Below, one piece after another: positions 15,176-23,779 of a stretch of DNA of 64,000 nt (the stretch's first letter is position 1; every line of letters begins with the position of its first letter). Position numbers and translations under genes: made by a program. Under the pieces are notes generated by a model. It was not told the origin of the DNA. It saw nothing but the letters and a program-made list of their open reading frames with translations, and did no database searches. This DNA comes from Bacteroides ilei (lineage in GTDB: Bacteria; Bacteroidota; Bacteroidia; Bacteroidales; Bacteroidaceae), in NCBI RefSeq assembly GCF_900128495.1, contig NZ_LT635801.1, forward strand, positions 124,001 to 188,000, read 5' to 3'.

Positions 15176-17641
15176 ATGAAATACGTAGATGTCATAGTGC
15201 CGTTGCCCATTGCCGGCGAGTATACCTACTCGCTTCCTCCCGCTCTGGAGGGGAAAGTGCATGGCGGATGCCGGGTGGTAGTGCCGTTCGGCCCGAAGAA
15301 GTATTATACGGCTATTGTAGTCAGCGTGCACGATTCGGCTCCGGAAGCTTATGAAACCAAGGATATTCTGGAGGTGCTGGACGAGCGTCCCGTACTGCTG
15401 AAACGGCAGTTCGATTTCTGGCAATGGGTTTCCGACTACTATCTTTGTACGATAGGTGATGTCTATAAGGCGGCGCTCCCTTCGGGACTGAAGCTGGAAA
15501 GCGAGACGATGGTGGTCTATAATCCGGACTTTGAGGCGTCCGGACCGTTGCCTCCCAAGGAACAGCTGCTGCTTGATCTGCTGTCGGCGAATCCGGAGCA
15601 GTGTGTCACCCAGCTGGAAAAGGCTGCCGGAATAAGGAATATACTTCCGGTAGTCAGATCTCTGCTGGAGAAGGAAGCCGTGTGCATCAAGGAGGAGCTG
15701 AAGCGCAGTTATAAGCCGAAGACCGAGATCCGGGTAAGGCTGGCCGGAAATATGCGGGCCGAAAAGGCATTGCAGTTCCAGATGAATATGCTGGACAGGC
15801 CGAAGACGGAAAAACAGTTGGCCGTACTGATGAAATATGTGGAGTTGTCGGGCTGGAACGGAACGGATGAAACTTTGAAGGAAGTGTCGCGGAAAAGGCT
15901 TACGGAGGCTGCGGGAGTAAGTCCGGCCGTGCTGGACGCCCTGGTGAGGAAGCAGGTGCTGGAAGTCTATAGTTCGGAAGTGGGACGTCTGGACGGAGGC
16001 CGTTATGATACCCTTCCCCTGAATCCGTTGAGTGAGGCCCAGCGGCGGGCCTTTTACCAGATCATGTCTCTCTTCCAGACCCGGAATGTCTGTCTGCTGC
16101 ATGGCGTGACCGCCAGCGGAAAGACCGAAATCTATATCCATCTGATAGAGCAGGCTATCCAGGCAGGGAAGCAGGTGCTGTATCTTTTGCCCGAAATAGC
16201 CCTGACCACCCAGATTACCGAACGGTTGAGGCGTGTGTTCGGGGAGCGGCTGGGCATCTATCATTCCAAGTTTCCCGATGCGGAGCGTGTGGAGATATGG
16301 AACAAACAGCTTTCGGACCGTGATTATGACGTGATATTGGGCGTGCGTTCGTCTGTATTCCTTCCTTTCAGACGGTTGGGACTGGTCATTGTGGACGAGG
16401 AACATGAAAACACCTACAAGCAGCAGGATCCGGCCCCGCGGTATCATGCCCGCAGCGCGGCTATTATGCTGGCTTCCATGTTCGGGGCGAAGACGTTGTT
16501 GGGGACTGCCACGCCGAGCCTGGAATCGTATCACAATGCCTTGTCGGGCAAGTACGGATTCGTGCAGCTGACCGAGCGTCACCAGCAGATCCGCCTTCCG
16601 CAGATCGAGCTGGTGGATATCAAGGAATTGGCGCGCAAGAAGCGGATGACGGCCCAGTTCTCTCCCTACCTGTTGCAGAAGATACGCGAAGCCCTGGAAA
16701 ACAGGGAACAGGTCATCCTGTTCCAGAACCGCCGGGGATTTGCGCCGATGATAGAATGTCGCACGTGCGGCTGGGTACCCAAGTGCAGGAACTGTGATGT
16801 GAGCCTTACCTACCACAAAGGGTTGAACCAGCTTACCTGCCATTACTGCGGATGTACCTACCCGGTGCCCAGGTCGTGCCCGGCGTGTGGAGGGGTAGAA
16901 CTGGTAAACCGGGGGTTCGGGACCGAGAAGGTGGAAGATGACATCAAGGCCATTTTCCCCGAAGCCCGGGTGGCCCGTATGGATCTGGACACTACACGTA
17001 CCCGGAGCGCTTATGAAAGGATTATCTCCGATTTCCAGAACGGGAAGACCGATATCCTGATAGGTACCCAGATGGTTTCCAAGGGACTTGACTTCGACCG
17101 GGTGAGTGTGGTGGGGATCCTGAATGCCGATTCGATGCTGAACTATCCGGATTTCCGCTCGTACGAACGGGCTTTCCAACTGATGGCGCAGGTTGCCGGA
17201 AGGGCCGGCCGGAAAAACGGTCAGGGAGTGGTAGTGCTGCAGACAAAGTCGCCCGACCTGCCTCTGATCCGTGAGGTGATGGACAATGACTATCTCCGGA
17301 TGTACCGGGAGCAGATGGAGGAACGTGAGATGTTCAGGTATCCTCCGTTTTACAGGCTGGTCTATGTCTACCTGAAACACCGGAAGGAGGATGTGCTCGA
17401 CCAGGCGGCCGACTGGATGGCACAGTGCCTGAGAAAAGGGCTGGGGGAACGCATACTGGGGCCCGACAAGCCGTCGGTGGCCAGGATACAGACTTTGTAT
17501 ATAAAGAAGATTGTGGTCAAGGTGGAACAGCAGGCATCCATGTCGAAAGTACGGGCTTACCTGAGGAGCGTACAGCAGGCTTTGATGGAAGACAGGCGGT
17601 TCCGTTCCCTCACTGTCTATTACGACGTTGATCCGATGTAA
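15176..17641 (+). CDS. priA: Primosomal replication-restart helicase PriA
   Basis: This 821-residue protein is the 3'-to-5' helicase that reloads the replicative helicase at stalled forks. The N-terminal DNA-binding domain starts at once (VDVIVPLPIAGEYTYSLP), then come the SF2 helicase lobes with Walker A GVTASGKTE (K316) and DEEH (407-410). The zinc-binding insert of paired cysteines follows at about 528-570 (CRTCGW, CRNCD, CHYCGC, CPACGG). Helicase motifs V-VI are in GTQMVSKGLDFD and QVAGRAGR. Length is normal. ATG 15176 is chosen because the family N-terminus begins there. The PHP gene follows after 19 bp, so they are probably co-transcribed. Confidence 0.97.
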   Translation: MKYVDVIVPLPIAGEYTYSLPPALEGKVHGGCRVVVPFGPKKYYTAIVVSVHDSAPEAYETKDILEVLDERPVLLKRQFDFWQWVSDYYLCTIGDVYKAALPSGLKLESETMVVYNPDFEASGPLPPKEQLLLDLLSANPEQCVTQLEKAAGIRNILPVVRSLLEKEAVCIKEELKRSYKPKTEIRVRLAGNMRAEKALQFQMNMLDRPKTEKQLAVLMKYVELSGWNGTDETLKEVSRKRLTEAAGVSPAVLDALVRKQVLEVYSSEVGRLDGGRYDTLPLNPLSEAQRRAFYQIMSLFQTRNVCLLHGVTASGKTEIYIHLIEQAIQAGKQVLYLLPEIALTTQITERLRRVFGERLGIYHSKFPDAERVEIWNKQLSDRDYDVILGVRSSVFLPFRRLGLVIVDEEHENTYKQQDPAPRYHARSAAIMLASMFGAKTLLGTATPSLESYHNALSGKYGFVQLTERHQQIRLPQIELVDIKELARKKRMTAQFSPYLLQKIREALENREQVILFQNRRGFAPMIECRTCGWVPKCRNCDVSLTYHKGLNQLTCHYCGCTYPVPRSCPACGGVELVNRGFGTEKVEDDIKAIFPEARVARMDLDTTRTRSAYERIISDFQNGKTDILIGTQMVSKGLDFDRVSVVGILNADSMLNYPDFRSYERAFQLMAQVAGRAGRKNGQGVVVLQTKSPDLPLIREVMDNDYLRMYREQMEEREMFRYPPFYRLVYVYLKHRKEDVLDQAADWMAQCLRKGLGERILGPDKPSVARIQTLYIKKIVVKVEQQASMSKVRAYLRSVQQALMEDRRFRSLTVYYDVDPM

Positions 17642-17660
17642 ACGATATAAATGAAATATT

Positions 17661-18377
17661 ATGATGAAGATTGAACTGGATGTACATACCCATACCATTG
17701 CCAGCGGACATGCGTTCAGCACTTTGCAGGAAATGGTGCAGGCCGCAGCCGACAAGGGGCTGAAGCTGCTGGGCATCACCGAGCACTCTTCGGGCATTCC
17801 CGGGAGCTGTGACCCGATTTATTTCCGTAACCTGCACGTCGTGCCCCGTAAGATGTACGGAATAGACCTGATGTTGGGGGCCGAAATCAATATCCTTGAC
17901 GGGGAGGGTAACCTTGATATGGACGAGTCCTATATGAAGATGCTTGACCTGCGCATTGCGGGAATCCACTCGCTGTGCTACAGGCAGGGAACCCCCGAAG
18001 AGAATACGCACGGGATGGTCGAGGTCGTTTCCAACCCTTATGTTCAGATAATCAGCCATCCGGGTGACGGAACAGCCCGGCTGCTCTTTGAGCCGGTAGT
18101 ACTTGCCGCGAAGGAACACCATACGCTGCTGGAAATAAACAACAGTTCCCTGAAACCGTGCCGGAACAAGCCGGACGCCAGGAAAAACAACCTGGAGATA
18201 CTCCGTCTGTGCAAGAAATACGAAGTTCCCGTCATATTGGGAAGCGATGCCCATATCTCTTTCGACATTGCTACCTACGGGTATGTACTTGAACTGGTAA
18301 AGGAAACGGAGTTCCCCGAAGGGCTGATCATGAATGTCAGCGTGGAGAAATTCAGAAATTACCTGAAGAAGGTATGA
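17661..18377 (+). CDS. PHP-domain phosphatase (YcdX-like)
   Basis: This 238-residue protein is a PHP-superfamily metallophosphoesterase. Metal-binding motifs are DVHTHT (6-11), H21, TEH (about 40-42), E74, H101, H132 in ISHPGDG, and D192/H194 in GSDAH. This is the pattern of the YcdX branch, which hydrolyses small phosphate esters using a trinuclear metal centre. The true substrate is not deducible. A second ATG follows directly and either could be the start. It is likely co-transcribed with priA. Confidence 0.9.
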   Translation: MMKIELDVHTHTIASGHAFSTLQEMVQAAADKGLKLLGITEHSSGIPGSCDPIYFRNLHVVPRKMYGIDLMLGAEINILDGEGNLDMDESYMKMLDLRIAGIHSLCYRQGTPEENTHGMVEVVSNPYVQIISHPGDGTARLLFEPVVLAAKEHHTLLEINNSSLKPCRNKPDARKNNLEILRLCKKYEVPVILGSDAHISFDIATYGYVLELVKETEFPEGLIMNVSVEKFRNYLKKV

Positions 18378-18387
18378 CAAAAAAAAT

Positions 18388-18418
18388 CTACCCATGCCCT
18401 GGAGTGAGGCATGGGTAG
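18388..18418 (-). terminator. Terminator of the susCD operon
   Basis: CTACCCATGCC (18388-18398) and GGCATGGGTAG (18408-18418) form an 11-bp stem with a 9-nt loop. The U-tract lies on the minus strand, so it mainly ends susC-susD transcription. It may also stop the convergent PHP transcript. Confidence 0.85.
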
Positions 18419-18433
18419 AATATGAAGAAAGGG

Positions 18434-19894
18434 TCAGTCTTTTGCGTATCCCGGATTCTGAGGCATGTCGGGGTTGAAGGTGAACTGGGTACGGTCAATA
18501 GGCAGTACACATTTGAAGTAGTCCCAGTTGACTTCGGCCGGGGTTCCCTGCAGGTGTTTTCCTCCCGAGCGGTACATTGTCTTTCCGTTTCTCAGCATGT
18601 CGAAATAACGGTGACCTTCTCCTACCAGCTCTTTCCTGCGTTCGTCCAGTACCCGGTCGAGCGTGAATTCGCTGTCGGAAACTGTCTTTTCGGGGTTGCC
18701 CCGTTCAACGATGGCATTAAGATATTCCAGGGCCTGGGCACGATGGGAGGCTCCGGCTTTCAGTCCGGCTTCGGCCGCAATCAGGTATACTTCCGACAGG
18801 CGCAATACGGTATAGTTGTTCTCGAACGAAGGTACGTCGTACGAATTTTCGCCCGGGTATTTCAGCAATACGTCGTAATACTTGTTGTCTCCGGCATTGA
18901 GGTAGGAGGCAAGCAGTCCGTTGCGGATATCGTCCGGATCTTGTTTCATGAATGCCGCGAAATCTTCGGTCAGTGCAACAGCTGCATATCCCCACCAGTG
19001 CAGCATGAAGGAAAGTCCGTCACGTCCCGGATTGCTGCTGGTGGTGTTGGCTATCTGGAAGAGAGCTTCCGGACCGAACTTGTTGCCGAAATCGAACTGT
19101 GCGATGTAATCGTCGCGTGTGGCCAGGTAATATTCGCCGCTGGCTTTCAGCTCTTCGATAAGCGAGCTGGCTTCCTGGAAGGCTTCTTCATTCTTTTCAC
19201 AATACAGATAGACTCTTGAAAGCAGGGCACGGGCGGCGATGGCATTGATATGTCCGTCGTCTTTGGCCGATGACAGTAACGGAATGGCTGTCTTGAGCTG
19301 GCTGATGATGAAGTCGTAGCACTCGGCTACCGTTTTCCGTTCGGGGAATTCGTCGAAACCGATGGCGTGGTCAACGATGGGGACTCCCCATGACTGTCCG
19401 TTGTCTTTGGCATACGGATAGCCGTATACCCGGGTCAGGTCGAAATAGCACAGTGCTATGATGGCCAGTGCCTGTCCCTTATAGTTTTGCAGCTGTTCGG
19501 CCGAAGCGTCCTGTATCTTGTTGTTGTCGATGGCCGAAAGGATGTTGTAGGCATTGCGTATGATGTAGTAGGGGCGTCCCCACAGGCCACCCGAATTCGG
19601 GCTCTGTGCCGAATGTTCATAGACGTAGTACTTGTAGCTTGTGTATCCGCTCGACCAGTAGGTAGCCTGCATGTCGTCGCCTTTCACGTCTCCGTAAAGG
19701 AACATGGATGCATTGTAGTAGGATGTAGACGCCATCAGCGCATATAATCCTTCGTTGGCTGTCCTGACATCCTTCAGTGAAGTGATGGCCTCGTCTGTCG
19801 TGACGGAGTCGGATGGGGCTTTATCGAGAAAATCCCCTGTACAGCCGGTTGTCATCACAGCGGCTGCCAATAATGTGAATATATATTTTTTCAT
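18434..19894 (-). CDS. SusD/RagB family nutrient-binding lipoprotein
   Basis: This 486-residue surface lipoprotein has a lipobox at TTGC (C18) and the SusD start signature GDFLDKAPSDSVTTDEA. TPR-like helices form the scaffold, and the C-terminal RagB/SusD region holds VLDERRKELVGEGHRYFDMLR, a strong family motif. SusD proteins sit on top of the SusC porin as a hinged lid and capture glycan or peptide ligands. It lies 17 bp downstream of susC in the same operon. No glycoside hydrolase or other enzyme is linked, so the ligand is unknown. Confidence 0.95.
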   Translation of the reverse strand: MKKYIFTLLAAAVMTTGCTGDFLDKAPSDSVTTDEAITSLKDVRTANEGLYALMASTSYYNASMFLYGDVKGDDMQATYWSSGYTSYKYYVYEHSAQSPNSGGLWGRPYYIIRNAYNILSAIDNNKIQDASAEQLQNYKGQALAIIALCYFDLTRVYGYPYAKDNGQSWGVPIVDHAIGFDEFPERKTVAECYDFIISQLKTAIPLLSSAKDDGHINAIAARALLSRVYLYCEKNEEAFQEASSLIEELKASGEYYLATRDDYIAQFDFGNKFGPEALFQIANTTSSNPGRDGLSFMLHWWGYAAVALTEDFAAFMKQDPDDIRNGLLASYLNAGDNKYYDVLLKYPGENSYDVPSFENNYTVLRLSEVYLIAAEAGLKAGASHRAQALEYLNAIVERGNPEKTVSDSEFTLDRVLDERRKELVGEGHRYFDMLRNGKTMYRSGGKHLQGTPAEVNWDYFKCVLPIDRTQFTFNPDMPQNPGYAKD

Positions 19895-19911
19895 AACAGT
19901 TCCTTTAATGG

Positions 19912-22900
19912 TTAAAAGCTGATTTCAAGACCGAAAGCGAAAGTCTTCAGCGGCGGGATGTTGAAATCTACCGTACCTTGAAGTTCGGGATCGTACTGGT
20001 CGTATTTGGCCCATGTGAGCAGGTTGGTTCCGGAGAAATAGATACGGGCGTTGGCCATACCTATCGCGTTGGTCCATGCCTTGGGCGCATTGACTCCGAG
20101 GGTGAGGCTCTTCAGGCGCAGGTGGTCTGTGCTGTGGATACCTCTTGAAGAATGCCACCATCCTCCATATTCCTGTCCTGCCACGTATCTGGGTACGTCG
20201 GTAATGTCACCGGGTTTCTGCCAGCGTCTTCTCAGTTCCGTACTCTTGGGGGTGATGGAAGAGTATCCGTCGTCCTGCAGGGCCCACATGCCGGCATCAT
20301 AAGAATGTCCGCCCATGGTGAAGGAAAGGTTGAAGCTCAGGTCGATGAACTTGTAGCGGAATGTGTTCATGAATCCTCCGGAAATCTTTGGGTAGATATC
20401 GGCCAGCGGGACTGATACGGCCTGGTTCGGGTCGTATACCAGTTCCCTTGAACGGGTTCCGTCCTCCTGAAGTACATTCGAGTAGTACATGGGCAGACCG
20501 TTTTCCGGATCTACTCCGGCATATTCACGCAGGGCGATTGTTCCCAATGAATAGCCTTCCTTGACGATGTAGTAGCTGTTGGAATAGTATTCGGATACAT
20601 CGGCCAGCTTGATGACACGGTTCTTGTTGTGCGACAGGTTCAGGCTGGATGTCCAGGTGAAGTCTTTCCGGTCGATGTTGGTTGAAGAAATTTCAACTTC
20701 CACACCTTTGTTGCGCATCTTTCCGATATTGTCGGTGATGCTGTTGAAACCGGTTACGGGGTTGACGTTCCTGCTAAGGAGCAGGTCTTTCGTGTTACGT
20801 ACATACCAGTCGAACGAAACGTTTATGCGGTCGAGCAGGAACAGGTCGAATCCGATGTTCAGTGCGTAGTTCTTTTCCCAGCTGAGCTCGTTGTTGGCAA
20901 GGTTGCTTTCTACCATACCGGGCTGGTCGTTATAGCTGTAGGTCAGATCGTATTGACCGTAATAGGCATAGAGGTTGTTCGGAATGTTACCGTTGACACC
21001 GTAGCTGGCGCGCAGCTTACCGTCGGTGAGCCATGATGCCAGGGGCTGCATGAATTTTTCCTGCGAGAAGCGCCAGGAAGCCGATACGGCCCAGAAATTG
21101 TCCCAGCGGTTGGATGGTGCCAGGCGTGAAGAACCGTCCCGGCGGAAACTTGCCGACAGGTAATACCGCTTCATGTAATCGTAGTTGGCACGCAATACGT
21201 ATGAAAGCATGGAGTCTCCTTTTCTGTAATGTCCGATATAGGTAGGTGTACTGGCGTTGTTCAGTACGTTTTTCTTGTCGGTGGCATAGTTCTTTGCTTC
21301 CGCTGCCATGTATTCGCTGTCCCAACGCTGGATTTCATAGGCACCCAGAATATCGATGGAGTGGTCACCGAATACCTTGGTGTAGTTCAACCGGGTATTC
21401 GAGTTATAGGTCAGGTTATCCGTATTGTAGATATCACCCTGTCCGTTCGGCGCGAGACCGTCCGAACTCAACGGAGAGAAGAAACGGAATTCCTTGTTAT
21501 AGGTATAGTCTACGTTCAATAAGGTAGACAGCCGCAGTCCGTCGATGATGGTATATCCCACTTCTGCCGAAGCGAAGGTACGGGCCAGTTGAGACTTGTG
21601 CTGGTTTATTTCATTTTCATAGACCAGGTTCATGTTGCTGAGGCTCGGGATGTCGGTATTGTAGGTTCCGTCTTCATTGTAGATAGGGATAGACGGATTC
21701 AGTACGGCTTTCAGGGCATACATCGGGTTACTGTACCAGAAGTCTCCCGGAAGAGGTTTCTCTTTTGTTATGGAGAAAAGGGCGTTCATGGCCACATCGA
21801 ACTTCTTGTATTTGTTGTTGAAGCTCAGGTGTCCGCTGTAGCGTTCGAATCCGGAGTTGTATGCCACGTTTTCCTGTTTGGTGTAGCTTACGCTTCCGGC
21901 AAAGCGGGTACTTTCGGTTCCGCCCATGATGGAAAAGTCATAGTTTTGCTGTTGGGCCTTGCGGAACAGGGCATCTTCCCAGTCGGCATAGCCGTTGGCC
22001 GGTTTGGCCGCATAGGCGTCGATTTCCGCTGCTGCATGCTGTTGGGCCAGTTCCAGTGTCTCGCCAGCGTCCAGGTTGGCGTTGGTCAGTCCTTCCAGAA
22101 TCAGGGCTCTGCGTTCGTCGCCTCCCATGGTAGGACGGAAGGTGTATGCCATGTCGGATATACCGAAACTGGCTTTCAGGTTATAGGTGGTTTTTCCTTG
22201 TTTTCCTTTCTTGGTGGTAATCAGGATGACTCCGTTGGCACCTCGGGCGCCATAGAGTGATGCGGATGCGGCATCCTTCAATACCGTGATGCTTTCAATG
22301 TCCGAAGGGTTCAGTGAGTTGAGGATACCCAGTCCGGCACTGTTCATTTCGTTGTTGCTCATGTTGCCCGACTGTACAGGAACTCCGTCCAATACATAGA
22401 GCGGTTCATTGGAAGCCGAAATGGATCCGTAACCACGGATGCGGATGGATGTGTTTGATCCGGGAGTTCCGTTGCCGTTCAGCAGGGAGACACCCGGCAT
22501 GTTGGCTTCCATCATCTGTGTCATGGAGATGACCGGAAGGTCTTTCTGCTTTTCGGTCGACATGATAGAGGCGGCACCGGTATACGATGATTTCTTTACA
22601 TTACCATATCCCGTTACGACAACCTCGTCCATGACATGGGCATCTTCATTCATGACGATCTTGAGTGGAGCGAAGCCATTGATCTTCTGACGGATTGTCT
22701 TCATCCCGATGTAGCTGATTATAAGCTCATCACCCGATGTGACATGCAACTGGAACTTTCCGTCGATGTCGGTGGTAACTCCGTTTGTTGTACCTTTCAC
22801 GATGACTGTCACTCCGATCAAGGGATTGCCGTCGGCGTCGGTTACGGTTCCGGTGACAGTACCGTTTTTCTGGCTTGACTGCACGGCATTATTGGGGGCC

Positions 22901-23010
22901 GGGGAATTTCCGGCAAGAACAGGCGAAGTCCCTATGACCGATATGCCAAGCAGTGTATAGAGGGCCGCTATTCTGTTCCTGTGAAAAAAGGGATTGTAAC
23001 TTTTGTTCAT
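19912..23010 (-). CDS. SusC/RagA family TonB-linked outer-membrane transporter
   Basis: This 1032-residue protein has an N-terminal signal (about 1-33), a carboxypeptidase-regulatory-like domain (about 48-115; GTVTDADGNPLIGVTVIVKG), a TonB box-like segment and plug (DEVVVTGYG, about 127-260), and a 22-strand barrel ending in FGLEISF. The SusC signature segments NPSDIESITVLKDAASASLYG and GARGANGVILITTKKG are present. It imports a ligand captured by SusD using TonB energy. No sigma/anti-sigma pair or hybrid two-component system is adjacent, and there is no N-terminal extension for anti-sigma signalling, so its control is not evident. Confidence 0.96.
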   Translation of the reverse strand: MNKSYNPFFHRNRIAALYTLLGISVIGTSPVLAGNSPAPNNAVQSSQKNGTVTGTVTDADGNPLIGVTVIVKGTTNGVTTDIDGKFQLHVTSGDELIISYIGMKTIRQKINGFAPLKIVMNEDAHVMDEVVVTGYGNVKKSSYTGAASIMSTEKQKDLPVISMTQMMEANMPGVSLLNGNGTPGSNTSIRIRGYGSISASNEPLYVLDGVPVQSGNMSNNEMNSAGLGILNSLNPSDIESITVLKDAASASLYGARGANGVILITTKKGKQGKTTYNLKASFGISDMAYTFRPTMGGDERRALILEGLTNANLDAGETLELAQQHAAAEIDAYAAKPANGYADWEDALFRKAQQQNYDFSIMGGTESTRFAGSVSYTKQENVAYNSGFERYSGHLSFNNKYKKFDVAMNALFSITKEKPLPGDFWYSNPMYALKAVLNPSIPIYNEDGTYNTDIPSLSNMNLVYENEINQHKSQLARTFASAEVGYTIIDGLRLSTLLNVDYTYNKEFRFFSPLSSDGLAPNGQGDIYNTDNLTYNSNTRLNYTKVFGDHSIDILGAYEIQRWDSEYMAAEAKNYATDKKNVLNNASTPTYIGHYRKGDSMLSYVLRANYDYMKRYYLSASFRRDGSSRLAPSNRWDNFWAVSASWRFSQEKFMQPLASWLTDGKLRASYGVNGNIPNNLYAYYGQYDLTYSYNDQPGMVESNLANNELSWEKNYALNIGFDLFLLDRINVSFDWYVRNTKDLLLSRNVNPVTGFNSITDNIGKMRNKGVEVEISSTNIDRKDFTWTSSLNLSHNKNRVIKLADVSEYYSNSYYIVKEGYSLGTIALREYAGVDPENGLPMYYSNVLQEDGTRSRELVYDPNQAVSVPLADIYPKISGGFMNTFRYKFIDLSFNLSFTMGGHSYDAGMWALQDDGYSSITPKSTELRRRWQKPGDITDVPRYVAGQEYGGWWHSSRGIHSTDHLRLKSLTLGVNAPKAWTNAIGMANARIYFSGTNLLTWAKYDQYDPELQGTVDFNIPPLKTFAFGLEISF

Positions 23011-23199
23011 AACTCAAAGGTTTTATCGTTAATGCAAATTAAATGATTTTATTTTAATTAAATGTGCATTTGGCACTGAATATTTTAATATAATATCATT
23101 TTATTTGAAAAATATAGAATATTCGTGCATTTTGATACATGATAGGGCTCCAGTGTGAGGTAGGGTCCGGTTCCCGGTGTGGTTTTGACCGGAGGACAT

Positions 23200-23233
23200 T
23201 TTGCGTGATTGTGGATGAAATGACTTATTTTTG
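23200..23233 (+). promoter_or_regulatory. Promoter of the tyrosine phosphatase gene
   Basis: TTTG (23200-23203) and TATTTTTG (23226-23233) are separated by 22 bp, close to the Bacteroides spacing of 19-21, and lie 23 bp before the start codon. Confidence 0.6.
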
Positions 23234-23256
23234 CCATATAATTAAATTGCTGCACT

Positions 23257-23724
23257 ATGAAAAGAATATTGTTTGTGTGTCTGGGTAATATCTGCCGTTC
23301 ATCGGCTGCCGAAGAAATCATGCGCACGTATCTGAAACGTGCCGGTATGGACGATCGGGTGGAGGTTGATTCTGCGGGAATGATTGCCTATCATCAGGGG
23401 GAGCCGGCAGATGCCCGTATGCGTTCGCATGCCAGCCGGCGTGGTTACAGGATCACCCATCTGTCGCGTCCGGTGACGACCGATGATTTCTATGACTTTG
23501 ATATGATTCTGGCGATGGACGACCGTAATTTCGATGCGCTGAAGAAGAAAGCCCCCGATATCGAGTCGGAAAAGAAGATCCGCCGTATGGTGGATTATTG
23601 CCGGGTAAAGGTAGTTGATTATGTACCCGACCCGTATTACGGAGGTGCACAAGGGTTTGAAAATGTACTCGATATCCTGGAGGACGCCTGTTACGGTCTG
23701 TTGGAAGAGTTGAGGCAGGAATAA
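23257..23724 (+). CDS. Low-molecular-weight protein-tyrosine phosphatase
   Basis: This 155-residue cytoplasmic enzyme carries the P-loop VCLGNICRS (7-15; nucleophile C8, binding R14) and the general-acid loop VPDPYYGG (Asp at about 128). Length is normal for the family. It removes phosphate from protein tyrosines; in bacteria such enzymes usually act on tyrosine kinases for polysaccharide export, but no such kinase is nearby. It has its own promoter, is divergent from susC and convergent with the 7TM-HD gene. Confidence 0.95.
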   Translation: MKRILFVCLGNICRSSAAEEIMRTYLKRAGMDDRVEVDSAGMIAYHQGEPADARMRSHASRRGYRITHLSRPVTTDDFYDFDMILAMDDRNFDALKKKAPDIESEKKIRRMVDYCRVKVVDYVPDPYYGGAQGFENVLDILEDACYGLLEELRQE

Positions 23725-23728
23725 AAAA

Positions 23729-23759
23729 GACCTGTCACGGCGGCTGACGGTGACAGGTC
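23729..23759 (-). terminator. Terminator between phosphatase and 7TM-HD genes
   Basis: GACCTGTCAC (23729-23738) and GTGACAGGTC (23750-23759) form a 10-bp stem. The U-tract is on the minus strand, so it mainly ends the 7TM-HD transcript. Confidence 0.85.
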
Positions 23760-23779
23760 CTTTCGGGGTATAATGTATA

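Noticed and set aside
15110-17797. 895-codon open frame on the minus strand opposite priA
   Set aside because: It lies fully antisense to priA and the PHP gene, both clear families, and shows no domain I recognise. Long antisense frames are common opposite GC-biased codons.
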